64,000 nt of DNA from assembly GCA_036676295.1 (NCBI GenBank), contig JAKFDE010000058.1, forward strand, positions 1 through 64,000, given 5' to 3'. The position numbers were made by a program, and so were the translations under genes. Positions 42,630 to 51,704 of the stretch are shown piece after piece. The DNA comes from UBA4416 sp036676295 (GTDB lineage Bacteria; Bacteroidota; Bacteroidia; B-17B0; Aurantibacillaceae). Numbering within the stretch: position 1 is the first letter of the stretch; every line of letters starts with the position of its first letter. Under the pieces are notes generated by a model. It was given only the letters and a program-made list of their open reading frames with translations. It was not told the origin of the DNA and made no database searches.

Positions 42630-43811
42630 ATGATGTATAAATTATTAGTTGTTTTATCCCTGTTATTTTTTTGTTCTTGCGAACAAATGCTCAGATCTGT
42701 TGCCGAAGGAGCAGCGTCTTCTTCACGTGTTAGAGACTCTTTAAAATTTGAAATGACTGAAAAACCTATTTCAAATAAACCTGTTGAAATAGTAGAACGA
42801 AAAAAAGTAGGAGATGATAGCCTTTTTTTAGCACGTACTTATTTTTTAAATGGGAATATATATTGTAATGTTTGGTATAAAAATGAGGTGCTTCATGGCT
42901 TGAGTACTTATTACACATCACATGGTAAAGAACACTACTCGGTGGAGTATAAAGATGGAAAAATACAGAGACTTGTAAGTAGTTTTGATTTACAAGGAAA
43001 TAAAAATGACGGAGGCAATTTAAAAAATGGTACAGGAATCCATAAAATATACCATCCTGTTACTGGAGAATTGATTTTAGTAGCGAGTTATAAAGACGGT
43101 TTAAGAAATGGTAAGTATCACTCTTGTTTTTCTGATGGGAAGAAACAATTGGAAATGACGTTTAAAAATGATACCAATATTGGTGAATATATTGAGTTAT
43201 ACCATTCCGGGAACATTTCAAAAAAAGGAAATGTAAATATGTTTACACTAACTGGCATTTCAGAAACATATTACCCAAATGGTAAATTACAATCTTCCGA
43301 CAAATGGGAAAAAGGAGTGCAAATAGAATACAAAGAGTATGATGAGAATAATTTTTTAGTAAAAGAAAAAGCTACGCTTGACGGAAAACTTATTGGTACG
43401 AATTATTTTTACAGTACTGAAGGAGTATTGCTTTCAAGGGGTCAGATGTTTGATGATAAAAAACACGGCGACTATGAATATTTTTATTCAAGTGGAAAAC
43501 TGAAATCAAAAGAAACGTATTCAAACGATACCCTGTTGACGGAAACCATTTGGCATGAGAACGGGAAATTAAGTGTGGAAAATTTCTTTAAAGATGGATT
43601 GAAAAGTGGTGTTTGTAAAGAGTATTACCCAACAGGGAATATTAAAACAGAACAAGCGTATGTGGAAGGGATAGAAGAGGGGATGTACAAAAGTTATTTT
43701 AATAACGGGAAGCTTTATAACGATGGGAAGTTTAAGAACGGAGAATTAACAGGTGATCTGAAATTTTATTCTGATAAGGGAGAATTAACAAGAGTAAAAA
43801 AATATAACTAA
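42630..43811 (+). CDS. Lipoprotein with MORN-like (YwqK-type) repeats
   Basis: 393 residues from ATG 42630 (an immediately following ATG at 42633 is equally possible). Signal MMYKLLVVLSLLFFCSCEQM with lipobox FFCSC. The mature part is a string of MORN_2-like repeats, e.g. NEVLHGLSTYYTSHGKEHYS, VASYKDGLRNGKYHSCFSDG, FKDGLKSGVCKEYYPTGNIK, YVEGIEEGMYKSYFNNGKLY. Databases often call this YwqK antitoxin family, but no toxin gene is nearby and a surface or periplasmic role seems likelier. ribE follows after 3 bases. Confidence 0.85.
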   Translation: MMYKLLVVLSLLFFCSCEQMLRSVAEGAASSSRVRDSLKFEMTEKPISNKPVEIVERKKVGDDSLFLARTYFLNGNIYCNVWYKNEVLHGLSTYYTSHGKEHYSVEYKDGKIQRLVSSFDLQGNKNDGGNLKNGTGIHKIYHPVTGELILVASYKDGLRNGKYHSCFSDGKKQLEMTFKNDTNIGEYIELYHSGNISKKGNVNMFTLTGISETYYPNGKLQSSDKWEKGVQIEYKEYDENNFLVKEKATLDGKLIGTNYFYSTEGVLLSRGQMFDDKKHGDYEYFYSSGKLKSKETYSNDTLLTETIWHENGKLSVENFFKDGLKSGVCKEYYPTGNIKTEQAYVEGIEEGMYKSYFNNGKLYNDGKFKNGELTGDLKFYSDKGELTRVKKYN

Positions 43812-43814
43812 ATT

Positions 43815-44402
43815 ATGTTTACAGGAATTATAGAAGCTTTAGCAAAAGTAGAGGCTATTGAAAACGAAGGGACTAATGTACATTTTACATTTAGTTGTCC
43901 GTTTACTGATGAGTTAAAGATCGATCAAAGTGTGGCGCACAACGGCGTGTGTTTAACCGTAGTTAAGATCAATGGCAATCAATATACCTTAACGGCCATT
44001 GAAGAAACCTTGCAAAAAACCAATTTAGGAAATTTAAACGTGGGCGATGTCGTCAATATTGAACGTTGCATGCCTGCTAATGGTCGTTTTGATGGTCATA
44101 TTGTTCAGGGACATGTAGATCAAACGGGTAAAGTGATCTCTATTATTGATAATAACGGTAGCTGGAGCTATACAGTTCAATACGACGCTTCCAATGGTAA
44201 TGTAACGGTTGAGAAAGGCAGTATTACCATTAATGGCACCAGTTTAACGGTTGTAGATTCTAAAGATGATTCCTTCTCTGTTTGTATTATTCCTTACACC
44301 TACGACAACACTGTTTTTAAAACTTTAAAAGTTGGAGATACTGTGAATTTAGAATTTGACATCGTAGGGAAATACGTTGCCCGACTATTGAATAAAAAGT
44401 AA
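43815..44402 (+). CDS. ribE: Riboflavin synthase, alpha subunit
   Basis: 195 residues with two lumazine-binding domains. MFTGIIEALAKVEAIENEG begins the first, and GRFDGHIVQGHVDQTGKVIS the second. AHNGVCLTVVKI and TINGTSLTVVDSKDDSFSVC are the matching substrate loops. It dismutates two dimethylribityllumazine molecules to riboflavin. It starts 3 bases after the MORN-like gene, although the two functions look unrelated. No FMN riboswitch is seen upstream. Confidence 0.95.
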   Translation: MFTGIIEALAKVEAIENEGTNVHFTFSCPFTDELKIDQSVAHNGVCLTVVKINGNQYTLTAIEETLQKTNLGNLNVGDVVNIERCMPANGRFDGHIVQGHVDQTGKVISIIDNNGSWSYTVQYDASNGNVTVEKGSITINGTSLTVVDSKDDSFSVCIIPYTYDNTVFKTLKVGDTVNLEFDIVGKYVARLLNKK

Positions 44403-44440
44403 AATTTTATTATTTTTAATTAAACTTTAAAACAAGAGCT

Positions 44441-44998
44441 ATGAAAAAAGTAATTACTATGGCTGCATTAATGATGGCATTTGCAGTTAACGCACAAACT
44501 ATCAAGTTTGAACCTAAAACAGGGGATTCACAAATGGATCAGGTGTTAAAAGACATTGATGCTAAGGCACAAAAAGACATAAAAGTCTTTACAGATGAAG
44601 TAGCTACTAAGTTTGAATTACCAAGAATTAAGGTTGAAGAAATGGTTAAGACTATGCCAGCCGGCGATGTGTACATGGTTGCTCAAACAGCTGAGATCAC
44701 TAAAAAACCAATCGATGATGTTGCAAAAACATATGAAGCCAATAAAGGGAAAGGTTGGGGTGCCACCGCAAAAGAATTAGGAATTAAGCCGGGATCTAAA
44801 GAATTTCATGCCATGAAAGACAAAGTAAAAGCTCACGGTAATAAAAAAGACAAAGGAGCAAAGGCTAGCAATAAAGGCGGTAAAGGAAAAAAAGATAAAG
44901 AGGTAAAAGAAAAGGGCAGCAAAGAGGACGAAGGCAAAGCTAAAGCCGAAACTGAAAAAGACGAAAAAGCCGGCGGCAAAGGAAAAGGCAAAAAATAA
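44441..44998 (+). CDS. Secreted protein with Lys/Gly-rich C-terminal tail, unknown family
   Basis: 185 residues. Signal MKKVITMAALMMAFAVNAQ. The folded region (about 20-125) has IKVEEMVKTMPAGDVYMVAQ and KGWGATAKELGIKPGSKEFH. From about residue 128 to the end the protein is almost only Lys, Gly, Glu, Asp and Ala (KKDKGAKASNKGGKGKKDKE, KGKGKK at the end), a highly charged low-complexity tail. I do not recognise the family. The tail could bind polyanions or be a flexible linker (inference). Confidence 0.7.
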   Translation: MKKVITMAALMMAFAVNAQTIKFEPKTGDSQMDQVLKDIDAKAQKDIKVFTDEVATKFELPRIKVEEMVKTMPAGDVYMVAQTAEITKKPIDDVAKTYEANKGKGWGATAKELGIKPGSKEFHAMKDKVKAHGNKKDKGAKASNKGGKGKKDKEVKEKGSKEDEGKAKAETEKDEKAGGKGKGKK

Positions 44999-45065
44999 TA
45001 ATTCTGATTTAAACACCTGAAATTTCTGAGAATTTTTTACCTTCATGCCTTCAAAATAAAAGGTT

Positions 45066-46514
45066 ATGGCAAGAGTAAAAATCAAAGAAGTTTTAAAAGG
45101 AGAGTTAATCGATCAAACAATTAACGTAAAAGGTTGGGTTCGTACATTTCGCAATAATTCATTTATTGCATTGAATGACGGTTCTTGCATTCACAATATT
45201 CAGGCAGTGGTTAATTTTGAAACCACTGCTCCTGAAACTTTAAAGCGTATCACGCCGGGCGCTTGCATTGGCGTGATGGGTAAATTAATTGCTTCTCAAG
45301 GAAAAGGACAAACGGTTGAGATCGTTGTTTCCGAAATTGAAATATACGGTGATGCTGAATCGGATGTCACAAAGCCAAATTCGTATCCTTTACAACCTAA
45401 AGCACACTCCTTAGAATATTTAAGAGAGATCGCACACCTGCGTTTTCGTACCAATACATTTGGTGCGGTATTCAGAGTGCGTCATACGTTAGCTTATGCG
45501 ATTCATAAATTTTTTAACGACAAAGGATTTGTTTACATGCACACACCTATTATCACAAGCAGCGATGCTGAAGGAGCAGGCGAAATGTTTCGTGTATCTA
45601 CGTTAGATCCTAAAAATCTTCCTTTAAACGAAGCGGGGGAGGTTGACTACAAACAAGATTTCTTTGGTAAATCAACCAACTTAACCGTTTCCGGACAATT
45701 AGAAGGCGAATTAGCCGCTATGGCATTTAGCGATGTGTATACATTCGGTCCAACATTTCGCGCCGAGAATTCTAACACCGCGCGTCACCTAGCAGAGTTT
45801 TGGATGATAGAACCGGAAATGGCATTTTATGATCTAAAAGACAACATGGCTTTAGCAGAAGAAATGTTGAAGTTTGTGATCGCTTATGCGTTAGAAAAAA
45901 ATAAAGAAGACATCGAATTTTTATCTCAACGTTTGTTGGATGAGGAAAAACAAAAACCTCAAACAGAGCGTAGCGAATTAAATTTATTAGAAAAATTAAA
46001 TTTCTGTTTAGGAAATGATTTCGCAAAGATCACATACACCGAAGCCATTGATATTTTACGTGAATCAAATCATAACAAGAAAAAGAAATTCCAATATATT
46101 ATCGAAGGTTGGGGAGCTGATTTGCAAAGTGAGCATGAGCGTTACTTAGTAGAAAAGCATTTCAAAAAACCGGTTATTTTAACGGACTACCCTAAAGATA
46201 TCAAATCGTTTTACATGCGTATGAATGACGATGGAAAAACAGTAGCCGCTATGGATATTTTATTCCCTGGTATTGGTGAGATCATTGGTGGTTCACAACG
46301 TGAAGAGCGTTTAGAGAAATTAGAAACACGAATGAAGGACATGCACATTCCAACAGACGAAATGAGTTGGTATTTGGATACGCGTCGTTTTGGATCTTGT
46401 CCACATGCTGGTTTTGGTTTAGGTTTTGAACGTTTGGTGTTATTTGTAACAGGTATGACTAACATTCGCGATGTGATTGCTTTTCCTCGTACTCCGAACA
46501 ATTGCGAGTTTTAG
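45066..46514 (+). CDS. asnS: Asparaginyl-tRNA synthetase
   Basis: 482 residues, class II. An N-terminal OB-fold anticodon-binding domain (IDQTINVKGWVRTFRNNSFI) precedes the catalytic domain with motif 2 FRAENSNTARHLAEFWMIEP and motif 3 GFGLGFERLVLFVTGMTNIR, then DVIAFPRTPNNCEF. It charges tRNA-Asn with asparagine, so direct charging is available in this organism. Cytosolic. Its 3' neighbour is the second two-component pair. Confidence 0.97.
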   Translation: MARVKIKEVLKGELIDQTINVKGWVRTFRNNSFIALNDGSCIHNIQAVVNFETTAPETLKRITPGACIGVMGKLIASQGKGQTVEIVVSEIEIYGDAESDVTKPNSYPLQPKAHSLEYLREIAHLRFRTNTFGAVFRVRHTLAYAIHKFFNDKGFVYMHTPIITSSDAEGAGEMFRVSTLDPKNLPLNEAGEVDYKQDFFGKSTNLTVSGQLEGELAAMAFSDVYTFGPTFRAENSNTARHLAEFWMIEPEMAFYDLKDNMALAEEMLKFVIAYALEKNKEDIEFLSQRLLDEEKQKPQTERSELNLLEKLNFCLGNDFAKITYTEAIDILRESNHNKKKKFQYIIEGWGADLQSEHERYLVEKHFKKPVILTDYPKDIKSFYMRMNDDGKTVAAMDILFPGIGEIIGGSQREERLEKLETRMKDMHIPTDEMSWYLDTRRFGSCPHAGFGLGFERLVLFVTGMTNIRDVIAFPRTPNNCEF

Positions 46515-46552
46515 ATTCATCTTTAAGTATGTCATTTATAAATTAAAATAAA

Positions 46553-47299
46553 ATGACCTTAATAATTCTTTTACTTTGTTTTTGTGCCATCCTCATCGGT
46601 TGCGTGGCTTACCTGTGGTATAAAAACGATCGATTAAAAAAACACCATCAGCAACTGCATACAGAGTTTAAAGTATTGGAATCTAAAATTAATGCGATCG
46701 AATTGGATGGCTTGAAATATAAGATCGAGCCGCATCTTTTTAAAAATATTTTAAATTCTATTCAGTCACACGCTTATCAAACCTATTTTTCTTTGGATAA
46801 ATTGAGCAATGTCTTGGATTATATTTTATATGAAACAGATAAGCAATTTGTCACGGTAAAAGAAGAATTAGAATTTGCATTAAACTTAATTGAGATCAAC
46901 AAATTGAAATTGAGTCCCTTGTTTGACATCAAGATCAAAAATAAGGTCAGTGATACACACCCTTTCTATAGCCAGGAATTACTGGCGCCAATGGTAACGG
47001 TGGATCTGATCGAGAACGCCTTTAAGCATGCTGATATTCAAAGTGGCGATTCTTTTATTTCGATCACCTTCGAATTGAAGGATGATTTTTTTGCATTAAC
47101 GGTCGCTAATAAAATAAGTTCTAAACCGGCATTGAAAAAAACAAACAGTGGTATTGGAACGGAGACGATGAAAAAACGTTTGGATATTTTATATAAAGGT
47201 TGTTATGAGTTCGAACAGTTTGAAGAGAACGATGTATTTATTTCGCATTTAAAATTAAATTTACTTGACTACAAAGCTAAAATGCTTATTGCTGGATGA
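46553..47299 (+). CDS. Short LytS-type sensor histidine kinase
   Basis: 248 residues. One N-terminal transmembrane helix (TLIILLLCFCAILIGCVAYL), a short coiled coil, and a His_kinase domain in which the usual NPHFLFN motif reads KIEPHLFKNILNSIQSHAYQ. The phosphoacceptor His is kept, but Asn before Pro is replaced by Glu. The N-box VDLIENAFKHADIQSG and the SGIGTETMKKRLDILYKG glycine box are intact, so it is probably active. It has almost no extracellular part. The gene overlaps its LytTR regulator by 35 bases. Confidence 0.85.
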   Translation: MTLIILLLCFCAILIGCVAYLWYKNDRLKKHHQQLHTEFKVLESKINAIELDGLKYKIEPHLFKNILNSIQSHAYQTYFSLDKLSNVLDYILYETDKQFVTVKEELEFALNLIEINKLKLSPLFDIKIKNKVSDTHPFYSQELLAPMVTVDLIENAFKHADIQSGDSFISITFELKDDFFALTVANKISSKPALKKTNSGIGTETMKKRLDILYKGCYEFEQFEENDVFISHLKLNLLDYKAKMLIAG

Positions 47300-47987
47300 T
47301 GAACTCCCGGCCTTAAGCTACATCAAAGCCTTATGCGAACAACTGTCTGATGTTGAAGTGGTAAAAGCGTTTAATGATGGCGATAAATTTTTAGAAGCCA
47401 CTAAAGAATTAGATTTCAATCTTTGTATTCTGGATATTCAAATGCCTAAATACAGTGGGTTAGAAATTGCTGAAAAATTGCAAAATAAACTGATCATTTT
47501 CACCACAGCATATAAAGAATTTGCTGCAGAAGCGTTTGATCTCAATGCGGTCGATTATATTCGAAAGCCGATTCAAAAAGAACGCTTTGAACAGGCCATC
47601 ACTAAAGCAAAAACAATCTTGCAACAACAGGTTTCTGCACAAAAAACACAAGCTTTGTGGAATACCGATAAAGGAAAAACATTGTTAGCGTTTGAAGACA
47701 TTTTATACATCACGGCTTCTGAAACCGACAGTCGTGACAAAGTGGTTTATTTAGTAAACGGACAAAAAACTATGATTAAGAATACCAGCTTCGAACAGAT
47801 ACTTTCAGTGTTACCTAAACGGAAATTCTGCCGCATCAATAAAAAAGATGTGATTGCTTTAAAAGTAGTTCAGCATTTTACCGCCGATGAAATTAAAACC
47901 AACATTCCTGTAAAAAATAATCAAACATTAACTTTGCCTTTAAGCGATGTTTATCGTGATGAGTTTAAATTACGCATCATAAAATAG
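47265..47987 (+). CDS. LytTR-family response regulator, TTG start
   Basis: 240 residues. The TTG start at 47265 overlaps the kinase gene by 35 bases. CLLLDDELPALSYIKALCEQ, LCILDIQMPKYSGLEIAEK (phosphoacceptor Asp) and IIFTTAYKEFAAEAFDLNAV plus YIRKPIQKERFEQ form the receiver. The LytTR domain has TLLAFEDILYITASETD and KRKFCRINKKDVIALKVV. Same type as the regulator at 24440. Targets unknown. Confidence 0.9.
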   Translation: MTTKLKCLLLDDELPALSYIKALCEQLSDVEVVKAFNDGDKFLEATKELDFNLCILDIQMPKYSGLEIAEKLQNKLIIFTTAYKEFAAEAFDLNAVDYIRKPIQKERFEQAITKAKTILQQQVSAQKTQALWNTDKGKTLLAFEDILYITASETDSRDKVVYLVNGQKTMIKNTSFEQILSVLPKRKFCRINKKDVIALKVVQHFTADEIKTNIPVKNNQTLTLPLSDVYRDEFKLRIIK

Positions 47988-48017
47988 TTTAAACCTTATT
48001 TGAAAGGCATATGCACC

Positions 48018-48165
48018 TTGGTAATGGTGCGGCTGATTTGACGAAACGGTGCGAACTGCAATTTTTTCGGTGGCATTGCGGAGGCTTGTGCGAGAAAAGA
48101 ATTGGAGTTGGCGTTTCGTCTTGATTTTTTGTTTCTTTTTGATCAAGCAAAAAGAAAGAGAATTT
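48018..48165. repeat. Dispersed repeat, copy B, ending in a hairpin
   Basis: The gap 47988-48264 holds no credible gene. It has the same ordered blocks as 1659-1950: TTGGTAATGGTGCGG (48018-48032), a 22-base identical block (48059-48080), and the block starting TTGGAGTTGG (48102-48135). It ends in a hairpin TTTCTTTTTG ATCAAG CAAAAAGAAA. Copy A has the same order, with extra palindromes inserted. Confidence 0.75.
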
Positions 48166-48236
48166 TTTCATTACATTTTTCATACACTTCATTACATAAG
48201 TTATGCCTAAGCACTAGTAATGGCAATACTTCGCTG

Positions 48237-48244
48237 TACCTTTG
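48237..48244 (+). promoter_or_regulatory. -7 element before the CPA2 antiporter
   Basis: TACCTTTG followed by C fits TAnnTTTG, 20 bases before ATG 48265. This supports the ATG at 48265 over an in-frame ATG at 48220. Confidence 0.4.
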
Positions 48245-48264
48245 CACTCTATAAAAGCGATGTC

Positions 48265-50529
48265 ATGAACAACATTAAAAATTCTTTATTTTACATTTTA
48301 ACCATTGGTGGTTTTGCCTTTTTAATGTATTACATTGTTTTAAGAGGAGAGCCTTTGGAAGTGCTTAAAGTTACTAAGCCCCAACAAATAGTAGAAGTAA
48401 ATAGCTTTAGCGAAATAAAAGATACGCTTCATCATAATGTTACGCATCCTTTAGCAATATTATTATTACAGATCATCACCATCATTATTACTGCCCGTAT
48501 TTTCGGTTTCTTGTTTAAAAAAATCGGACAACCCACCGTTATAGGTGAGATCATTGCGGGCATATTTTTAGGCCCATCTTTTATCGGCATGTTTTTTCCT
48601 GAATTTTCGGCTTTCTTGTTTCCAAAAACATCGTTACCCAATTTGCAATTCATGAGTCAGATAGGCTTGATCCTTTTCATGTTTATTGTTGGGATGGAAC
48701 TTGATCTGAATACCTTAAAAAAGAAAGCACACGAAGCTGTGATTATCAGCCATGCCAGTATTATTTTTCCATTTGCTTTAGGGATGGGTCTTGCTTATTA
48801 CATGTATCAGGTCTATGCACCTAACGATGTTAACTTTTTATCATTCTCTTTGTTCATTGGAATCTCGATGAGCATTACAGCTTTCCCGGTATTAGCACGA
48901 ATAGTACAGGAACGGCAATTGACTAAAACAAAATTAGGTGCCATAGTTATTACCTGCGCCGCTGCTGATGATATTACTGCCTGGTGTATTTTAGCCGCTG
49001 TTATTGCCATTGTTAAAGCAGGCTCTGTGGTGAGTTCTTTTTATATTATTTTAATGGCCATTGCTTATGTGTTATTAATGGTAAAAGTGATCAAACCATT
49101 TTTAAAACGGTTAGGAGATATTTATTCGCACCAGGATACTTTAAGTAAACCGGTAGTTGCTATTTTCTTTGTGACCTTATTAGTGTCATCATTCTTGACA
49201 GAAATTATTGGCATCCATGCTTTGTTTGGCGCCTTCATGGCGGGAGTGATCATGCCTCAAAATTTACATTTCAGAAATGTATTCATTGAAAAAATAGAAG
49301 ATGTATCTCTTGTATTATTACTCCCTCTGTTTTTTGTATTCACAGGATTAAGAACTCAAATAGGGTTATTAAATGATGTGAACTTATGGGGAGCCTGCGC
49401 TTTAATTATTGCGATTGCGGTTATCGGTAAATTCTTTGGAAGTGCAATTGCTGCCAGGTTTATGGGGCAATCATGGAAAGATAGTTTAACCATTGGTGCC
49501 TTAATGAATACACGAGGTTTAATGGAATTAATTGTGTTGAACATAGGCTTTGATCTGGGGATCTTATCGCCTTCTGTTTTCGCAATGATGGTGATCATGG
49601 CGTTATTAACCACATTTATGACAGGCCCTGCACTCGACTTTATCAATTTTATTTTTAAAGATAAAAAATCAAATGAGCAATTAGATGAAGTACAGAAACA
49701 TGGAAAGTACAAGATCTTGTTTTCTTTTGGAGATGCCGAACATGGCAAAAGCATGGTGCGCTTGGTAAACAGTTTAATTAAAAAAACCACGGCAAATACT
49801 TCATTATCTGCTTTGCATTTAGAGCCAAGTAATGAGTTGCATCAGTTCAATATCAGAGAAGTAGAACGAGATAGTTTTAAACCCATTAAACGCGAAGCCA
49901 ATAAATACAATTTAGAATTACAAACGTACTTTAAACCAACGTTAGATTTTGAAAAAGAAATTACAGATACTGCCAATCAGGGAGAATATGATCTGTTGAT
50001 TGTTGGTATGGGAAAATCCATTTATGAAGGAAGCTTTTTAGGTAAATTATTAGGTATGACCACCAAGATCATTAACCCTGAAAAGTTATATCATACTCTA
50101 ACAGGAAGTTCTGATAATGGTTTTGATGATCGTACAAACACCATTATTCGCTCGGCTAAAATGGAGCTCGGTATTTTTGCGGATAAAGGTTTGAAAAAAG
50201 TGGATGATGTAGCGATATTAGTTTTAGAAAATAACGATGAATTCCTAATGAACTATGCTCAAAAAATGATTCACAATAATGAGTCACGTGTTGTGTTGAT
50301 CGATTATTATGAAAAGATAAAACAGAATCCGTCTTTCAAAGAAAAGATCAGAGCTATTGAACAACAAGCTCCAAATCATATCGCTCTTTATGCCCAAGAG
50401 CATATTACAGAACCTTTCTTACAAAACATGGATCTGCTGATCATTAGCATTGACGGCTGGAAAGTCTTAATAGAAAATAAACCGGATTGGTTAGCACAAG
50501 TACCTTCTGTTTTGATTGTGAGAAAATAA
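48265..50529 (+). CDS. Cation:proton antiporter, CPA2 family with C-terminal Usp-like domain
   Basis: 754 residues from ATG 48265 (15 more codons are open upstream but would include the promoter). The Na/H exchanger domain (about 65-445) has IGQPTVIGEIIAGIFLGPS, LILFMFIVGMELDLNTLKKK, ITCAAADDITAWCILAAVIA and IHALFGAFMAGVIMPQNLH. The C-terminal 290 residues are cytosolic and resemble two Usp-like units (YDLLIVGMGKSIYEGSFLGK, LLIISIDGWKVLIENKPDWL). Inner membrane; Na+ or K+ for H+ exchange expected. Confidence 0.9.
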   Translation: MNNIKNSLFYILTIGGFAFLMYYIVLRGEPLEVLKVTKPQQIVEVNSFSEIKDTLHHNVTHPLAILLLQIITIIITARIFGFLFKKIGQPTVIGEIIAGIFLGPSFIGMFFPEFSAFLFPKTSLPNLQFMSQIGLILFMFIVGMELDLNTLKKKAHEAVIISHASIIFPFALGMGLAYYMYQVYAPNDVNFLSFSLFIGISMSITAFPVLARIVQERQLTKTKLGAIVITCAAADDITAWCILAAVIAIVKAGSVVSSFYIILMAIAYVLLMVKVIKPFLKRLGDIYSHQDTLSKPVVAIFFVTLLVSSFLTEIIGIHALFGAFMAGVIMPQNLHFRNVFIEKIEDVSLVLLLPLFFVFTGLRTQIGLLNDVNLWGACALIIAIAVIGKFFGSAIAARFMGQSWKDSLTIGALMNTRGLMELIVLNIGFDLGILSPSVFAMMVIMALLTTFMTGPALDFINFIFKDKKSNEQLDEVQKHGKYKILFSFGDAEHGKSMVRLVNSLIKKTTANTSLSALHLEPSNELHQFNIREVERDSFKPIKREANKYNLELQTYFKPTLDFEKEITDTANQGEYDLLIVGMGKSIYEGSFLGKLLGMTTKIINPEKLYHTLTGSSDNGFDDRTNTIIRSAKMELGIFADKGLKKVDDVAILVLENNDEFLMNYAQKMIHNNESRVVLIDYYEKIKQNPSFKEKIRAIEQQAPNHIALYAQEHITEPFLQNMDLLIISIDGWKVLIENKPDWLAQVPSVLIVRK

Positions 50530-50534
50530 TAGAT

Positions 50535-51155
50535 CTATCGACTAGAAATTATCTTTTTCAATTCATTCAACATCATAGCCGTGGCGCCCCACAAAATTTT
50601 TTCCTGCACGTCAAAGTAAGGCGTGCTAAATTTTACGCCGGGGCTAGGCTCCAAAACGGTTTCCTTAATGGAACCTGGATGTAGCAGATCATTGATCTTC
50701 CATTCCAGCAATTGATTCACTTCATTCTCGTTTGGAGTAAATACAGGTTTTTGTGGTAAGTAAGCCACAAAAGGTTGTACCATAAATTTACTGACAGGAA
50801 TATACATCGGGCTTAATTTACCCAGCATTTCCGGTAGTTGATCGCAACCGGTTTCTTCAAAAAATTCGCGCAAAGCCGTTGCTTCCAGATCGGCATCTGT
50901 AGGTTCTGCCTTTCCTCCAGGCAAAGCAATTTGCCCACTATGGTAACCATTATAAATAGAACGCTCTATTAATAATAAAACAGTTTCCTCATTTTCGTTT
51001 GGATAAATTAATATCAATACCGCACTTGGTCTATAACCTTCGGCTTGAAAACTGATCTTCTCTCGTTTAACATGAGCCATCTCAAATTGAGCTTCAATAC
51101 CAGGTAAGGGCAATTGAAGATTCGATTTTAAGTTGGCTATAAATTCGTTAAACAT
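50535..51155 (-). CDS. NUDIX hydrolase, CoA pyrophosphatase-like
   Basis: 206 residues. The NUDIX box is ALPGGKAEPTDADLEATALR plus EFFEETGCDQ (GX5EX7REUXEEXGU pattern). PSAVLILIYPNENEETVLLL and IYNGYHSGQIALPGGK match the NudL/CoA diphosphatase branch. It hydrolyses CoA or related nucleotide diphosphate derivatives in the cytosol. It converges with the antiporter gene, 5 bases from its stop. Confidence 0.9.
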   Translation of the reverse strand: MFNEFIANLKSNLQLPLPGIEAQFEMAHVKREKISFQAEGYRPSAVLILIYPNENEETVLLLIERSIYNGYHSGQIALPGGKAEPTDADLEATALREFFEETGCDQLPEMLGKLSPMYIPVSKFMVQPFVAYLPQKPVFTPNENEVNQLLEWKINDLLHPGSIKETVLEPSPGVKFSTPYFDVQEKILWGATAMMLNELKKIISSR

Positions 51156-51233
51156 AATTAAAGATCAAGTGTAGAATAGTTAATAAATTAGGTACATTTA
51201 TAAGTATACACCACGACCTAAAGTAAACATCTA

Positions 51234-51704
51234 ATGAAATTTTATAACATTAAAAATACGCAACATTTGCCAATTTCTTTAGAGGAAGCCTGGGCTTTTT
51301 TTTCTTCGCCAAATAATTTAGAACTCATGACCCCTTCCTATATGGATTTTAGAGTTACATCAAATAAAGCTGCTGGAGAGATCATGTTTGAAGGACAAAT
51401 TATTACCTATGCTCTAAAACCCGTATTGGGCATACCTATGAAATGGATGACAGAAATTACTCATGTAAAGTACCCTCATTATTTTATTGACGAACAGCGC
51501 TTTGGGCCTTATAGTATGTGGCATCATAAACATACATTTACTCCAACAGATAATGGCGTTGAAGTGCACGATGAAATTGATTATGTTATACCCTTAGGTT
51601 TTTTAGGCACTTTGGCATATAAATTATTTGTGAAAAAGAAACTCGAATTTATTATCGAGCACAGAAGAAAGGTTCTAAACGAATTATTTCCTTCTTCAAA
51701 ATAA
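51234..51704 (+). CDS. SRPBCC (START-like) family protein
   Basis: 156 residues. LPISLEEAWAFFSSPNNLEL, MKWMTEITHVKYPHYFIDEQ, GPYSMWHHKHTFTPTDNGV and DEIDYVIPLGFLGTLAYKLF are typical of the SRPBCC proteins often found next to photolyase genes in Bacteroidota. A hydrophobic ligand pocket is expected; the function is unknown. Its 3' end overlaps the convergent photolyase gene by 9 bases. Confidence 0.85.
   Translation: MKFYNIKNTQHLPISLEEAWAFFSSPNNLELMTPSYMDFRVTSNKAAGEIMFEGQIITYALKPVLGIPMKWMTEITHVKYPHYFIDEQRFGPYSMWHHKHTFTPTDNGVEVHDEIDYVIPLGFLGTLAYKLFVKKKLEFIIEHRRKVLNELFPSSK

Noticed and set aside
42630..43811. Toxin-antitoxin system
   Set aside because: YwqK-type MORN-like repeats are often labelled antitoxin, but there is a lipoprotein signal and no toxin gene nearby.
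43700..43815. FMN riboswitch before ribE
   Set aside because: ribE follows the preceding gene by 3 bases and no riboswitch-like structured region is visible.
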